Source: Rallus limicola (lineage: Eukaryota > Chordata > Aves > Gruiformes > Rallidae). From it: a DNA stretch of 64,000 nucleotides. Below, piece after piece: positions 21,836-33,064 of this stretch (position 1 is its first letter; every line of letters begins with the position of its first letter). Location of the stretch: assembly GCA_022605955.1 (NCBI GenBank), contig JAKCOZ010000011.1:2414537-2478536 (forward strand), written 5' to 3'. The position numbers and the translations under genes were made by a program. The notes beneath the pieces were generated by a model. It was not told the origin of the DNA. It made no database searches and worked only from the letters and a program-made list of their open reading frames with translations.

Positions 21836-22489
21836 GTGTTATTTATCTCTGTCTCAGAGATTTATAGAGAGCTGGGTTGTTTCGCTGACAAATAAACGTA
21901 CACGTTCCCTGGGAGGTAAGTTGGTTGGAGGGGGAAAAGTTGTAATTTCAGGTGCCCCTCCTAAATGACTTCTGCCTTTTTATTTTTAAACAAGTAGCAG
22001 CACTTTATCCCTCTGTAAGACCTTCCTTTGGAGGATCCCAAAGCGCTCTGGGAATGTGTGTTGAGCACCGATCCCCACTGGCAACTGATATGAAGGAGAG
22101 AACCACAACTCCCCCTTTACTCAAGTGGGGAAACTGAGGATCAGGGGCCTCAGGGATGTTTTACCGCTCATCCTTTGTGGCTTCAAATGCAAGCAAGATG
22201 CCCGCAGAGCCAAGCCATGGGGATGGAGACAGTGCTTGAAAAGCATGAGGGCAGCTGGAGATGTAAACCTTACCCAGGGTTCCCATCTCCTGCAGCCCGT
22301 GATAATGGGCAAAATGGCTTTGTAACATAGAGATGGGGATTTTCAGCCTGAATTTCACACAGGGGGCTTGATACAGAGTTATAAACCTGCACTGGATTAA
22401 GGCTCAAAGGGATCTTTCAGGGTCTTTTCTAGTTCACACTCTTGCCCGCTCCCCATCGCGTTTACCGGGCATAAAGCCCACTCCAACCC

Positions 22490-22700
22490 GCCTGGAAATA
22501 CATTACGCTCCCTTAAAAACATAAATCCTTGGACTTAAGCGATGATCCATTCCCTCCCTCTGCCCTATTAGCACATTAAGAAATTAAACGATAAAACTCC
22601 TAAAGATCCGATTGACCAGAATCGCCTCGCTCCATATGGCGCGGCATATGTGTCCGGCCCTCCTGCGCATCCCGCCCGGGATCGCCTGGATGCATGCTCA
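22490..22700. promoter_or_regulatory. Candidate conserved element with paired CATATG E-boxes
   Basis: Single-copy sequence with homeodomain-like motifs (cattaagaaattaaac) and two CATATG boxes at 22633-22638 and 22645-22650, exactly 12 bp apart. CATATG is favoured by OLIG/BHLHE22-type bHLH factors (established knowledge). Function inferred. Confidence 0.35.
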
Positions 22701-24079
22701 GGCAGGCTGGGATGGGAAAAAGGGTTTCAAGGCAAATTCGGATGGATTTAAAGTTGCCTTTTATTTTTTTCTACTCTTCCCCTCCCCCTCTCCCCCCTTT
22801 TCACGACATTTCACTTCTCTGCTCCACCTCCAGTGCTGGAGGAAAAACTGTAGAGGTGATGTATGTCCCTAAATAAGGATGCAGAGCTTTGCCTTACTGG
22901 AGAAGGTCAGGTGAGGCTACTTAACGCTTTGCAGGATGGCTCCCAAAAGACAACAGACTTAAGGAAACTACCCTAAACCTCAAAACTAAGTCCCCACCAT
23001 CAGCTTAATGACTAGCTGGACCTCGTGGCAGGCGGGACCCTGGGGAATGGGCTGCTGCGGGTAAGTGCTGAGCACCTAGATGGGGTGGAAAAGTCCCTTT
23101 CTGCTGTAGCAAACAAAAGGCTCTGGGCCTCATTGGGAGCTTTCCCAGAATGATGGTGGGTTTCTAAACGTCTTTATAAGCTTTTTTCCACTGCTTTCCC
23201 AAAACTGAAACCTCTTTCTTTTTTTCTTTCTTCTTTTTTTTCTTTCTTTATTTTCCTGGAAGTCACCCTAATTTCGAAGCATGAGGGGGGCGAAGATCGC
23301 AGAGCCGGGGCTGGCAGCACCTTGCTGGGTTCAACCCCACACCCAGCACTGCGGAGACAGAGGGGCAAAGCCCGTGCCTAAAAAACTTTAAACATGACCT
23401 AAACCAGCTTAGCGTGGATATACACGAAGGAAGGGATTAACCCCCCACCACCACCCTCTCCCCCCACCCACCCAGGAGCAACAAATCCCATTAACTTCCC
23501 ATCCCTAGGAGGGGGAAACTCCGCACCCGCTGACCCCCGAAATAGGGACCCGCTGCATTTATTTAGTCATTTATTCCAAGTAAAAATCCCAGCCTGTGGC
23601 AACGTCTCCCTCAGAAGCTCTGTGCTGAGAATGAACGATGGTTTCTGCGGAAAGCATCGGCATCGCTGCGAACCAGCCTGACCGCGTTACTCCGGTGTGA
23701 CGCCTGTGTCGGCTGCTCACCTCCTCAGTAGTTAATTCCTGGAGACTGTGAGAAGGTTAAATATGTATTGGGATCTGATGCAGTCACCTACAGACACCCC
23801 CCCCTACCTCCCACCCCCCCTTTTTCTGCAGGATTTCTCAGGGCTACGTGAAGAATCAGGAGCAAAATTCAGTGAGAGGGGGGATGAGAAACCTCTCTAT
23901 GCCTGAAAAAACCCGGCTTGATCCCGAGTTGTAATTTGCTTTAAACCAGGAGAATTACTCACCGAGGTGATAGGTAGGAACCGCGCAAAATATAGTTGGG
24001 GGGGGGGGCAAGGAAGAAGAAGCTGTTAGAGACAACAGCAGAGGAAAAACTGTTATCTATGGAAACAGTCTGGAGACTG

Positions 24080-24098
24080 ATTTATACGGCGTATAAAT
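24080..24098. promoter_or_regulatory. Perfect 9-1-9 palindrome carrying a TATA box on each strand
   Basis: The sequence atttatacg-g-cgtataaat reads the same on both strands apart from the centre, giving TATAAAT both ways. A second inverted repeat, cagtct-gg-agactg, abuts it at 24066-24079. It could be a bidirectional core promoter or a site for a dimeric factor; the right half (gtataaatag) also resembles a MEF2 site. Confidence 0.35.
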
Positions 24099-24879
24099 AG
24101 AGCAGGAGAAGCTTTCTTGATGTAGGCAGTCATGGTGAAGCCAGAGTTTCTTTTCACGTTCATCTCAAGACAAAAAAAATTGCCCAGGGAGGTAGCGGGT
24201 CCTGCTCAGCAACATGCCACATTGCACTGATTGCTGTCAGAAACGGGCCCAAGCCTTTACCCCTCCACACCATGCTGGGCACAGGGGTGGGATACCAGCC
24301 CCGCCATGTCCGTCCCCCACCCCCTTCCTTCTCCAAGAAGCCATTTCATCTTAATTACCCGCCCCCCCCCAGCTCTCACCTGAGCAACCCCCTTTATGCC
24401 CCCAAACATTATTGCTTTGTTTACTACTAGGTGAAAGCCAAGGGATGGGATCCCTATTCCAAGCACTTATTATTTTAATAAAATTATTTAATCCACTGGC
24501 TGCAGAGGGGTAAAAAATCCCCCAACCCAATGCCCCAAATCTCTTGTACCCTGTGATTTATTTCTGAATTTTCCTTGAGGAAGGGGAGAAAAGAAAATAA
24601 TCACCTAAGGGTCTCTGAGCTGAGGGTTTAAAATAACGCATCATATTTAAGGAATTATATTTGGAATAAGCACAGAGGGGGAAAAAAGGGAAGATGTAGT
24701 GCTGGGCTGGAGCCTTGTTCAGCGTTTTCAGTAATGTAACGTGTATTTGAGAGAATAAAATGTGGGGGGGGTAGCAGGGAGATTTTAAGGGCTCATCTCA
24801 AATACACCCCGGGCTGTGGATGCCGCAAACCCCCACGGCGTCGTTTGTCCCCTCCGCATTTTGTGGCAAACAGCCCCCT

Positions 24880-25135
24880 CCCTCCCCCCCATCATTTTAT
24901 GAGCATTTTGCAAAATTTGCTATTTATTTTCCCAGCTGCTCCTCTACGGCAGCATCGGCCTTGAAATCCCGCAAGCTTCGGGTTTTTTTACGGTGACATC
25001 TCCCGGCGTATACATTATCTTGGCTCCTATTGTTCTATAGGTCAGCCCGAGGAATCAGGTAAAAGCACTTTCCTAGTCCCTTTTGTGCCGTACGCCACAA
25101 TATAAATGTCTGCCTAGCCTGAGCTTCCCCTGCGC
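24880..25135. promoter_or_regulatory. Candidate conserved noncoding element
   Basis: Balanced composition with unusual retention of single CpGs and many factor-like motifs: attttgcaaaatttgc, cctattgttctatag (SOX-type ATTGTT), ggtgacatctcccgg and cacaatataaatgtctg. No repeat and no coding frame. Judged by appearance; alignment to other birds and mammals would decide. Confidence 0.35.
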
Positions 25136-25200
25136 GGCTTCAAACCGGTGCTGAGCGGCAGATGGTTCAGGTAGCGGATTTAAAAGCTGTCCTCGCCAAC

Positions 25201-25209
25201 CCCCCCCCG

Positions 25210-25242
<33 letters not shown>
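25201..25242. repeat. Poly-C tract, 42 bp with one G
   Basis: Eight C, one G, then 33 C, the longest homopolymer in the window. It is prone to sequencing-length error, and the minus strand is a G-quadruplex-capable poly-G. Confidence 0.9.
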
Positions 25243-25494
25243 AGTCCTGACCTATATCGCAGGATGAATGCCAGGCATACCTTTGCTTTCCCTTATGTCG
25301 ATCATATATCTTTGGATTTCCAACCTTCCCCCCCCGCCCTACTCCCCGTCCACCCCCCTCCCCAAACCATCAGCTGTCAACAAGAAAAAAGGAAAATAAA
25401 AAGAAGAAAAAGGAGAGAAAAAAAATAAAGCAATACCTTCCTGGCTGATTTTTGCACAAATATATATATATTTTTTTTTTTTTAAATGTATATA

Positions 25495-25765
25495 CAGGCG
25501 GTATGAAATGATTTCTAATGAATTATCTGTGAGGGAAAACAGTTCTGTAAAGCAGCGAGGGCTGCAGGCGATTTTTACCATATGTCGGCTCGCGTTTGCA
25601 TCACAGAATTTGGGCTTTGAGGGGACAAAATATCGCCTTTCCCCTCCCTTGCTTGCGTGCTAGAGAGTGGGATCTACATAACCCGACGCATTTCAGCGAG
25701 GATATTGTCTGCTTTTATTGGACTATTATTAATGCAAAGGCGAACGCATCCTATACTGCGCTGCA
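25495..25765. promoter_or_regulatory. Candidate conserved noncoding element
   Basis: Contains tttctaatgaattatctgtg, accatatgtcgg (CATATG), gtttgcatcac and the compact run cttttattggactattatta followed by atgcaaagg, which combines HOX/PBX-like and POU-like sites. CpGs are scattered throughout. No repeat; function inferred. Confidence 0.4.
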
Positions 25766-26293
25766 CGCCCGGAGAGCGAGGCAGGCAGGCAGAGCTGCAC
25801 GTTAGAAGCTGAATTATATTAAAAATCCCTTCTTTTTGTTCTTTTACTCCCCTCAACCCCCCCCAAGCTTCCTTCAGACCTTTCTCCAGGAGGTTTCTAT
25901 GAGTGAACCGGCAACTTGTATAGCAGTAAAATAAATAAATCTGCAAAATACAAGCTGCGCTCTGAGCACGTCCCTCCCTTCCCCCCTCTGTAAAATAGCA
26001 TCTGAATTCCTAATGGCAATAAGGATGAATTACTTAATGTATGGGGAGGGGGGGGGGGGGGGGAGATGTGCTCAGGGTTAAAAAACACACTCTGTAATAA
26101 CGCCAAGCTTTATTGTCACTGTATTTACCCACAGAAGTGTAAAGCTCGCCGTGCGCGAGAGGAGTCAGAGCCCGAGATGAGAAATTGCCACTGTAATACC
26201 CTGCAAAACGCAGGTTAAAACTTCTGACTGATCCAGGTTAGGAAGAAATCGCTCTCCTAAATTCAGTTAACAAAACTGAGATGGAAAGTAACT

Positions 26294-26315
26294 GGGGGGG
26301 GGGGGGGGGGGGGGG
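26294..26315. repeat. Poly-G tract, 22 bp
   Basis: 22 consecutive G followed by GGG and GG groups, a G-quadruplex-capable run. Confidence 0.9.
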
Positions 26316-26939
26316 TTGGGGGTTGGGAGGGGAAACACAAAACCAAACCAAAATTGCTACAGAGATCTCTTATTCCTGCTTTATTCCCGAACTCCTGGGG
26401 ATTTTATTCCTGAGCTGGTGATGCTGAGGAGATGTTTCCATTCTCTTTTTGAAAAAAAATAAAAATATTGCTGCAGTAAAAATCAAACACCAGGTTCTCC
26501 ATCGTTTGGATGGGGATAAATCGGAGCTGGGGGGGGGGGGGAGGGAGGGGGACAGGGATGGGGACTTGACCCGCCTCTTGTGGATGCTGGGAGGGAGGAG
26601 AAGGCCTCCGGTGACGGTGGTCCTCGCTCTGCCGCGCCATACCCCGAACAAAGAGAGGTTGCCCCTATTTGTATACGGGGTCCTGTATATCGAGCGATGT
26701 GCCGCTGGCTTCAATGGGAACAGGATGCTTTCCATTTGCCCACGGGAATATTTCTGGCCTTGGGAAGGGGGAAGGGAAAGAGGATAACAGTTTTGGGGTT
26801 TTTGAAAAAAATTTTTGGTGAAAGAATAAAAATAATAAATAATTTAAAAAATTAAATAATAATAATAATAATAATCCAAATTCTTTCTCCTCTGCCCCCG
26901 TTTCCATCCCCTCCCCTCTCCCTCTCTCTCTCTCTCACT

Positions 26940-27480
26940 GCGTGGCGAGGATGCAGCCATGAGACAGGAGACGGCGATTATATAATAACGTAATGCTTAG
27001 ATGAAAAATGTCATAACCATTTGTCACCAAATGCCCCGTGCACCGAGATGAAGCAAACAGTATGAGACTGACAGGGCTGATGAAAAACAGCACTTAAGCT
27101 AATTTTTTTCCCTGCTAAACTCTGTTGTGCGCTATGCAAATATGATTGCGAAAGTGGGACATTATCAACACTTTAACGCTAGTTAACTTTCGGAGATGAT
27201 ACTCAGAGCAATCAACATAAACTTAGCATACAGTAACTTAAATAACAAAACTGTTTTGCCGGGCTGGGCGCTGACATTTGGTTTCCAGCCGGTGTAACGC
27301 CGCGTGATGGATTGCGCCGTGCCCGCCAACAAATTAAAAATACATTGCTTCAGATCACTTGTGGCGGTAGCGAAGAGGAACTGGTTTTAAACCGGAATAA
27401 CAATAATAGCAATTATATACCAATCTGGCCTGAATCATCTCGCCCCGCTAGCAGTTATTGATTATTAATAGGATAATATT
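26940..27480. promoter_or_regulatory. Best candidate for a deeply conserved enhancer
   Basis: About 540 bp of repeat-free, homopolymer-poor sequence between two low-complexity stretches. It contains ataacgtaatgc (PAR-bZIP-like), an inverted E-box pair CATTTG-tcac-CAAATG at 27018-27033, a perfect octamer ATGCAAAT at 27134-27141, gcgctgacatttggtttcc, ccgccaacaaattaaaaa and gttattgattattaatagg. This dense mix of homeodomain, POU and bHLH sites is typical of ultraconserved neural enhancers. It lies 9 kb upstream of miR-124 on the host strand. Identity as an enhancer is inference. Confidence 0.45.
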
Positions 27481-27716
27481 TGCACGAGCCCGCCTTAGAC
27501 CGCATCCCTCATCCCGCTGGCTCAGTGCACAGCAAGAACCAACCCGCTCCCGACAAATTCACGGTCCAGCGGCGGGTGCTCGCCAGCTCTTAAATTCATC
27601 AAGTTCCCCAACAGCCTGTTTTATCTTTTTCCCTAACGGTCCAGTTCCTAACTCCACAAGATCATTTCAGAATCAGGGATTTCCTTTCCTTTTTTTAAAA
27701 AATATTTTCTTTCCTT

Positions 27717-27737
27717 CCCCCCCCCCCCCCCCCCCCC
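27717..27737. repeat. Poly-C tract, 21 bp
   Basis: 21 consecutive C, last of the long G/C runs of the block. Confidence 0.9.
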
Positions 27738-28299
27738 TCCCCATTTGGAATGTAAATTTCTCTTTATCCATCGGAGCTGTGCGTTGTGAACCTTAAAGGT
27801 CACCCTTCCAAAGGAAGGAAGAATAACCTGCAATTTGTTATTTTTAAAAGCTTGCAGCAGTGGGAGAGGCGGCGTATGAAAAGATGAACTGATTTACAGG
27901 AGAGGACAGGGCGCGCATCTCCCTCGTTAGCATTCGCCCCGTTCCCTGCAGCAATAGGGAATAATAATAATACCTTAATACCTCCCAGCGGGGCTCAAAG
28001 GAGCTGGAAAAAAATAGGATTTAGGGTGCGAACTGAGGGGAAAAAAAACACCCCACCCCAAACCTGTGCTGCAGATGAACACGCGGAGAAAAGTTGAAGC
28101 TGAATTTTATGTCGCGGTGTTATTGATTGGGATGTTAACAAACCAGGAGCGGAGGGAGTGGAGGGAGGTTGGACGGCAGCCAGTTGCCGCTGCCGGTCCA
28201 GGCCTGGAAGGATGCCTGCTCAGATACGGCATAAACCCACTTCCCATCCTAGGTCTTCCCAGGGCTTCTTCAAAAGCGTTAATTAATTAAGACTCTAAG

Positions 28300-31200
28300 T
28301 AAAGTACAGTGAATTAGCCCTATTTTGCATGTGCAGAACTGGGGTGTGGGGAGTCCACCAAGCATCGAGCACCATCTTCATGCTGTGACCCCCCTTTTTG
28401 ACTGTGCCTCCTATGGTCTCGTCCTTAATCAAACCTTGTTCATGAATGAAATGCAAAAATTTGTATCAAATATTATGGATCAGAGGAACAAACGGCACAA
28501 ATTCCAAAATTCAGGAGATGTGTCTATGCACACAGGTGGTAGAGGGACTGGAGAGATGATCTGAGCACCAATCCACCACAGGATGCCCAGCAAAGGACAT
28601 AATTACATCCAAGGCAAAGTCTTCCTTTTTGTCTCGAGGGCTTTCCCCTTTTTGAGACTAGAACTGTAATTTTATGGATTAAGAAACTAAGAATGAACCC
28701 ACTGGTTTTGGTGGATCGGCTCTGAATTTATGCTGGCCCTGTGGAGCATGGGCTAGGCCTATGGCTGGTCAAAGCAGAGAGCAGAGAAGTCCCTAGTGAG
28801 ATCCTTCTGCATTACTTAATTCATCAAAAAAACAATAAAACTCTTTGGTAGAGGGGAAGGGTGAGGCTTAAATGTCACTCAAGTCCCTCTGCTCATGGTG
28901 GGGTGGGATTCACCCCTCCAAACCTCAGCTATTTTGATGCCAAGTGCCAAGACCTGCTCCACGGTGTCTCCAAAGCTGCCAGCTCTTCGGGAGCACCAAG
29001 GAAAGACTGAGGATGCACAGGTACCCCATTGTCACAGTTCCCCCACCCCAAAGACATGGTCTCACAGCCTACTGCACAGGTGTATTTCTCAGTAAATGCA
29101 TGCTAAATTCTATGATTTATACCAAAGGGTCTGTGTATCTGCTCTAGACCTGGCCAGGGGGAATGAGAGATGGGGATCAGGGTCAAACAGCTTTTTAGGT
29201 CAGGGATGGGGCATTTTTGGTTCATTAGCCCATGCTGCGGCAGCAGCTCTGCTTGAGGCTTTATTCTGCTTCATCTCCCTATGTTTCAGTGGTAGGGCAT
29301 CACCAAGATGGTCACCAAAGCCAGGGTCTTGCAAACCCCAAGATACCACCAAGGCGAGTTGTCAGGTCTTTCCACCTTCCCCCATGCCCAGGGTCTCCCT
29401 GGACTTTGCCCACCTGCAGCTCCACACCTCCAAAAGGGTGTCTGACCCCGGGAGGTAACCGTAAACCACCTCGCCATGGCAGAAAAACCTTCTGTAGCCG
29501 CGGCTGCTCAGGAGGGGAGCTGAGGTCAGCCAGCACGCTGCTGTTTGATGAGAGAGCTCTCCTCGTTCTCACCCAACGCAAAGGCACTTCACCGCTGAAT
29601 TTCTGAAGCCATAACAAGCCTAGTCCTAGTCCCTGGCTGCCTCTCACAGCCATCAGCAAGTCCTGGAGAGAGAGCATAAATGCACTTGTTCTGCCTTCCT
29701 GAGTGCACGGAAACCGTCTCAACAAAGAGGATGAAATTTTTCTCGTGGCTTCCTGTAAATGAAGGGAGAGAAAGCAGGGCAGCTTCTCAAGCCACTCCAC
29801 CCCACAATTTGTAGCCTTCAAGAGGTTCGCGGGACCGCTGGGACAAGGGTTTTCTGCCGCAGATGAACTTGGTGTCTTATCACCTCTGCCCCAGATTTCC
29901 TTTTCGTAACAAATAGTGGCCCAGGTCTCTGAAGGGTGAGCAAGAAGAGCTCCCCAGGGCCTCTGGTTTTGCTCTTCACCATACCCCCAAAATCCTGGTC
30001 CTCCTCTGCGATGGGTTTTCGTGTTGCCTACAGTAGCGGGATGCCTCTACGGTAGGCAACACAGTACCACCACTACCACAAACCTCGAACATCAGAGGAG
30101 TTGTGTTAGTGGGGTTGCCCTGGGCTTTGTTTTCAGTAAGACAGAGAGATTTGGGCACAAGGGAACTGTTCCTTATCTAGCCAGTGCTCACCCTGAAGAA
30201 CCTCTTTCAAAGTCCCTTTCTGCACTTGAAATGGAAGCCAAGAAAACGTCCCAATCTCTGTCACATCATCTCAAATCACTGCTGGGTTTTGGTGGTTTTT
30301 GATGGGTTTTTTTCCCCCCTCTTCCAACAACCAGCATCAGCCATCGTCCTATATTTTATACGTGGTCAGCAAGAGACAAACCCTTTCATAATAGGGCAGG
30401 AGCACATCCAATTAAGCCAGCAAACAATATTACATTTTCCTATTACTTCGTGGAGAACATCCTTTCTGGTAAAGAGAAGCCCAGAGGTTATAGAAATTTT
30501 AAGGATTTCTTTTTTCAAATTGTTACAGGGCCGAATCTGTGATCTCAATTTGAATTAGATGGTACCTGCTGCTTGGGCTGTTTGTTGTTGGATGTCACCA
30601 GCAATAGGTGATACCAGAAAGGCTGTAACACAATAGACTCAAAAGGCTCTGAGGTCAAGGGCAATGAAGTTTAAAATATAATCTCTTCTTGCTTGGAGAT
30701 ATTTTTGCACATATATATGTCCTGAAAAGAAAACTCAGAAGAATAATGCTTTCAAACCCAGCCTGGAGAAAGTCACAGGGAAAAAAAGGCAATATATTTT
30801 GTAATGAATTCGTTTAAGCAACTGAGGTGATACTGTTGATTTGCTGCTCCCTGGATTGTAATTTATTAGAAATTGCTTCTGATGTTTACAGGATGCATAA
30901 AGAGTAGTTCAATGTAAATAAGGTGCTGCTGTATGTTTAAGTGTCCCTTCTGGTGAATTAAATAACTTTGTGAAAGGACTTCTTGCATATATTTATCCCA
31001 CTTCCTACTCAATGTCATCTTAGCTCAGTTAACAGGAGGAGAAAAATTGGATTGCATGGGAATATTTTCCCATGCTTGATGGACCCACGCTGTGATGCAG
31101 TTTGGAAAAGCCCTGATCGCCCTTCATCCTCTCCCTTATCACCCTGGGGGCCTGGGCGCTGCTTTCTTTTGGGGTGAGATGCCACCATGTGAAGCAGAAA

Positions 31201-32792
31201 TGGTCCTTCCCCTCCCTCAACCATAGCACCAGTGCAAAAGTGCTGAGCCCAGCAGACGAAAAAGCTTCCGCTGCTGAACAAGGTGGGACGGTGGCACGTA
31301 GAGCAGCTGGAGTGCACGACATTATTCAGGAGCCACTTTTTCACTGGAGCGATTTGCTTCATATGAGGCTTGCTCTCAATGCAGAAATAAACCTGGAAAT
31401 CTATATACAACCATCTCAAATTGATCTGACAACTCTTGCATAGCCAAGGCTAATCAGAAGGAGTTGTAATGCGCAGATTCCTTAAAACATCTTAAAATTA
31501 ATCACAGGATCTATCCCAGAGCTATATATTTTTAATTTTTTTTTTTTCCAGAGTGCTTAAAGGGGGTTATGCAGATGTAATTCAGCTGGGTCAAACAGTC
31601 TAATCTGAGATTTACAGGATGGGTAATGCTTACTTCTCTGGTAATCAATTCTTGCAGCACGAGGAGGAGCCCTGAAACGTGCAGCCTTGGTATGAAGCAC
31701 ATTAATTCCCTCTAACTGGTTTATTCCTCCACCCTTCTTTCGTGGAGCGTGGTTTTGCCTCATGGCCCTCGCAGACAAACCCAGCAAATCAGGTCTGTTT
31801 ATTTAACTGATTCAGAGCCAAACTTTAAATACCAGCACCCTCTTCCACTATTAACGGTGCCCTCCCGTTGATGCAGAAGCATCCTGCAAGCCCCCACCCA
31901 GTTGTCAGAGCATGTCATCCCATGGTTTTTCTCCCAGCAATGCCACCAGCGTGCTCAAGCAAGCCCTCGGTCTGGTCTGCTGATAACAGTGATCACCCTC
32001 CTCTTGGCACTGAGGCTCAGCACAAGATCCACATCCCTTATGGTCTTCAAAATGTAGGGTGTTTTTTTAAAACTAGTGGGGTTTTTTTCCAGTGTCACTG
32101 GGATATTCTGGAAATAAACAGGAAGTTCCTTCCTTTTCAGGACAGCACGTGTTTAATCTTATCCTTGTGCTTTACTTGGAAGGATTCAGGCACATACGTG
32201 AAGCTGAATTGGCTGGGGCTTCTTCCCCATGATGCAACCACACCATGCTCACTGCCCAGCCCAGAGACAAACCCACGAAGCTGTTTATGCCTCTTGCCAT
32301 GGGTCCTAGAATGTAGAGGCAGAGATTTAACCTCATGCCATGTGAACCAGACTCTGGAGATGTAGGTGGCACATTTTGTGGTCCTTCATGAGACCAGAGC
32401 TTGCTGGTCACTCACATAAACAAGTGAATTTTACAACTAACATCTATTATGGTGTTGTTGGTGGTGAGTCTCTCAGCACCTCCTGACATTGAAAAGTTTG
32501 GGTTTTAAAAAATAAGTATTTGTCTTAGCCATGTTGTTTCAAACAAGGTGATTTAGACCCGTTCTTCTTGACATTACATTTGGTCAGGAGGTTTTACTCC
32601 GTGCTGGCAGTGTAAAAGGAACTTAAAGGAGGAGTAAGCCAGGGCTGAACCAAGCAGTGCCCGCAGGCTCGACTGTGACACTGAGCCCACACTGTGTAGG
32701 GACATGGAAACACCTTTCTTGCCCTGGGGTTGGATCGTGGTTCCCAGCTCATGGAAAATGTTCTTTGTATTCCATATTTTAATGAGTAAATA
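28300..32792. other. Single-copy DNA, right end of the repeat-free block
   Basis: No transposable element or coding exon was recognised. The longest frame (31868-32365, plus, 165 codons) has no recognisable domain. An unexplained inverted repeat lies at 30021-30062. Confidence 0.45.
30021..30062. repeat. Short near-perfect inverted repeat (hairpin)
   Basis: The arms gtgttgcctac and gtaggcaacac pair over 11 bp, then one A/G mismatch, then gtag/ctac pair over 4 bp around a 10-base loop, cgggatgcct. Too short for a typical animal pre-miRNA unless weak pairing continues outward. It matches no family I know. Confidence 0.7.
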
Positions 32793-33064
32793 CACAGAAT
32801 CAAAGAATCCCAGGGTGGTTTGGGTGGGAAGAGAACTTTAAAGTTCACCTAGTCCAACCTCCTACCGTGGGCAAGGACATCTTCAACCAGATCAGGTTGC
32901 TCAGAGACCTGTCCAAATTGGTCTTCAGTGTCTCCAGGGATGGGGCCTCCACCACCTCTCTGGGCAACCTGTGCCAGTGTCTCAACACCCTCAGTGTAGA
33001 AAATGTCTTCTTTATATCTAGTCTGAATCTACCTTCTTCTAGTTTAAGTTTACATTATTCCCCT
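32793..33064 (-). mobile_element. CR1 LINE, 3' fragment; right border of the repeat-free block
   Basis: The tip 'cacagaatcaaagaatccca' lies at the left. It belongs to an older-looking subfamily with 'ctgtccaaattggtcttcag' and 'agtgtctcaacaccctcag'. It fades into T-rich sequence at about 33064. Many substitutions. Confidence 0.92.

Noticed and set aside
23325..23350. tRNA B-box-like gggttcaacccc
   Set aside because: No matching A box, acceptor stem or cloverleaf around it.
31868..32365. 165-codon plus-strand open frame
   Set aside because: No recognisable family and no regulatory context. Likely chance.
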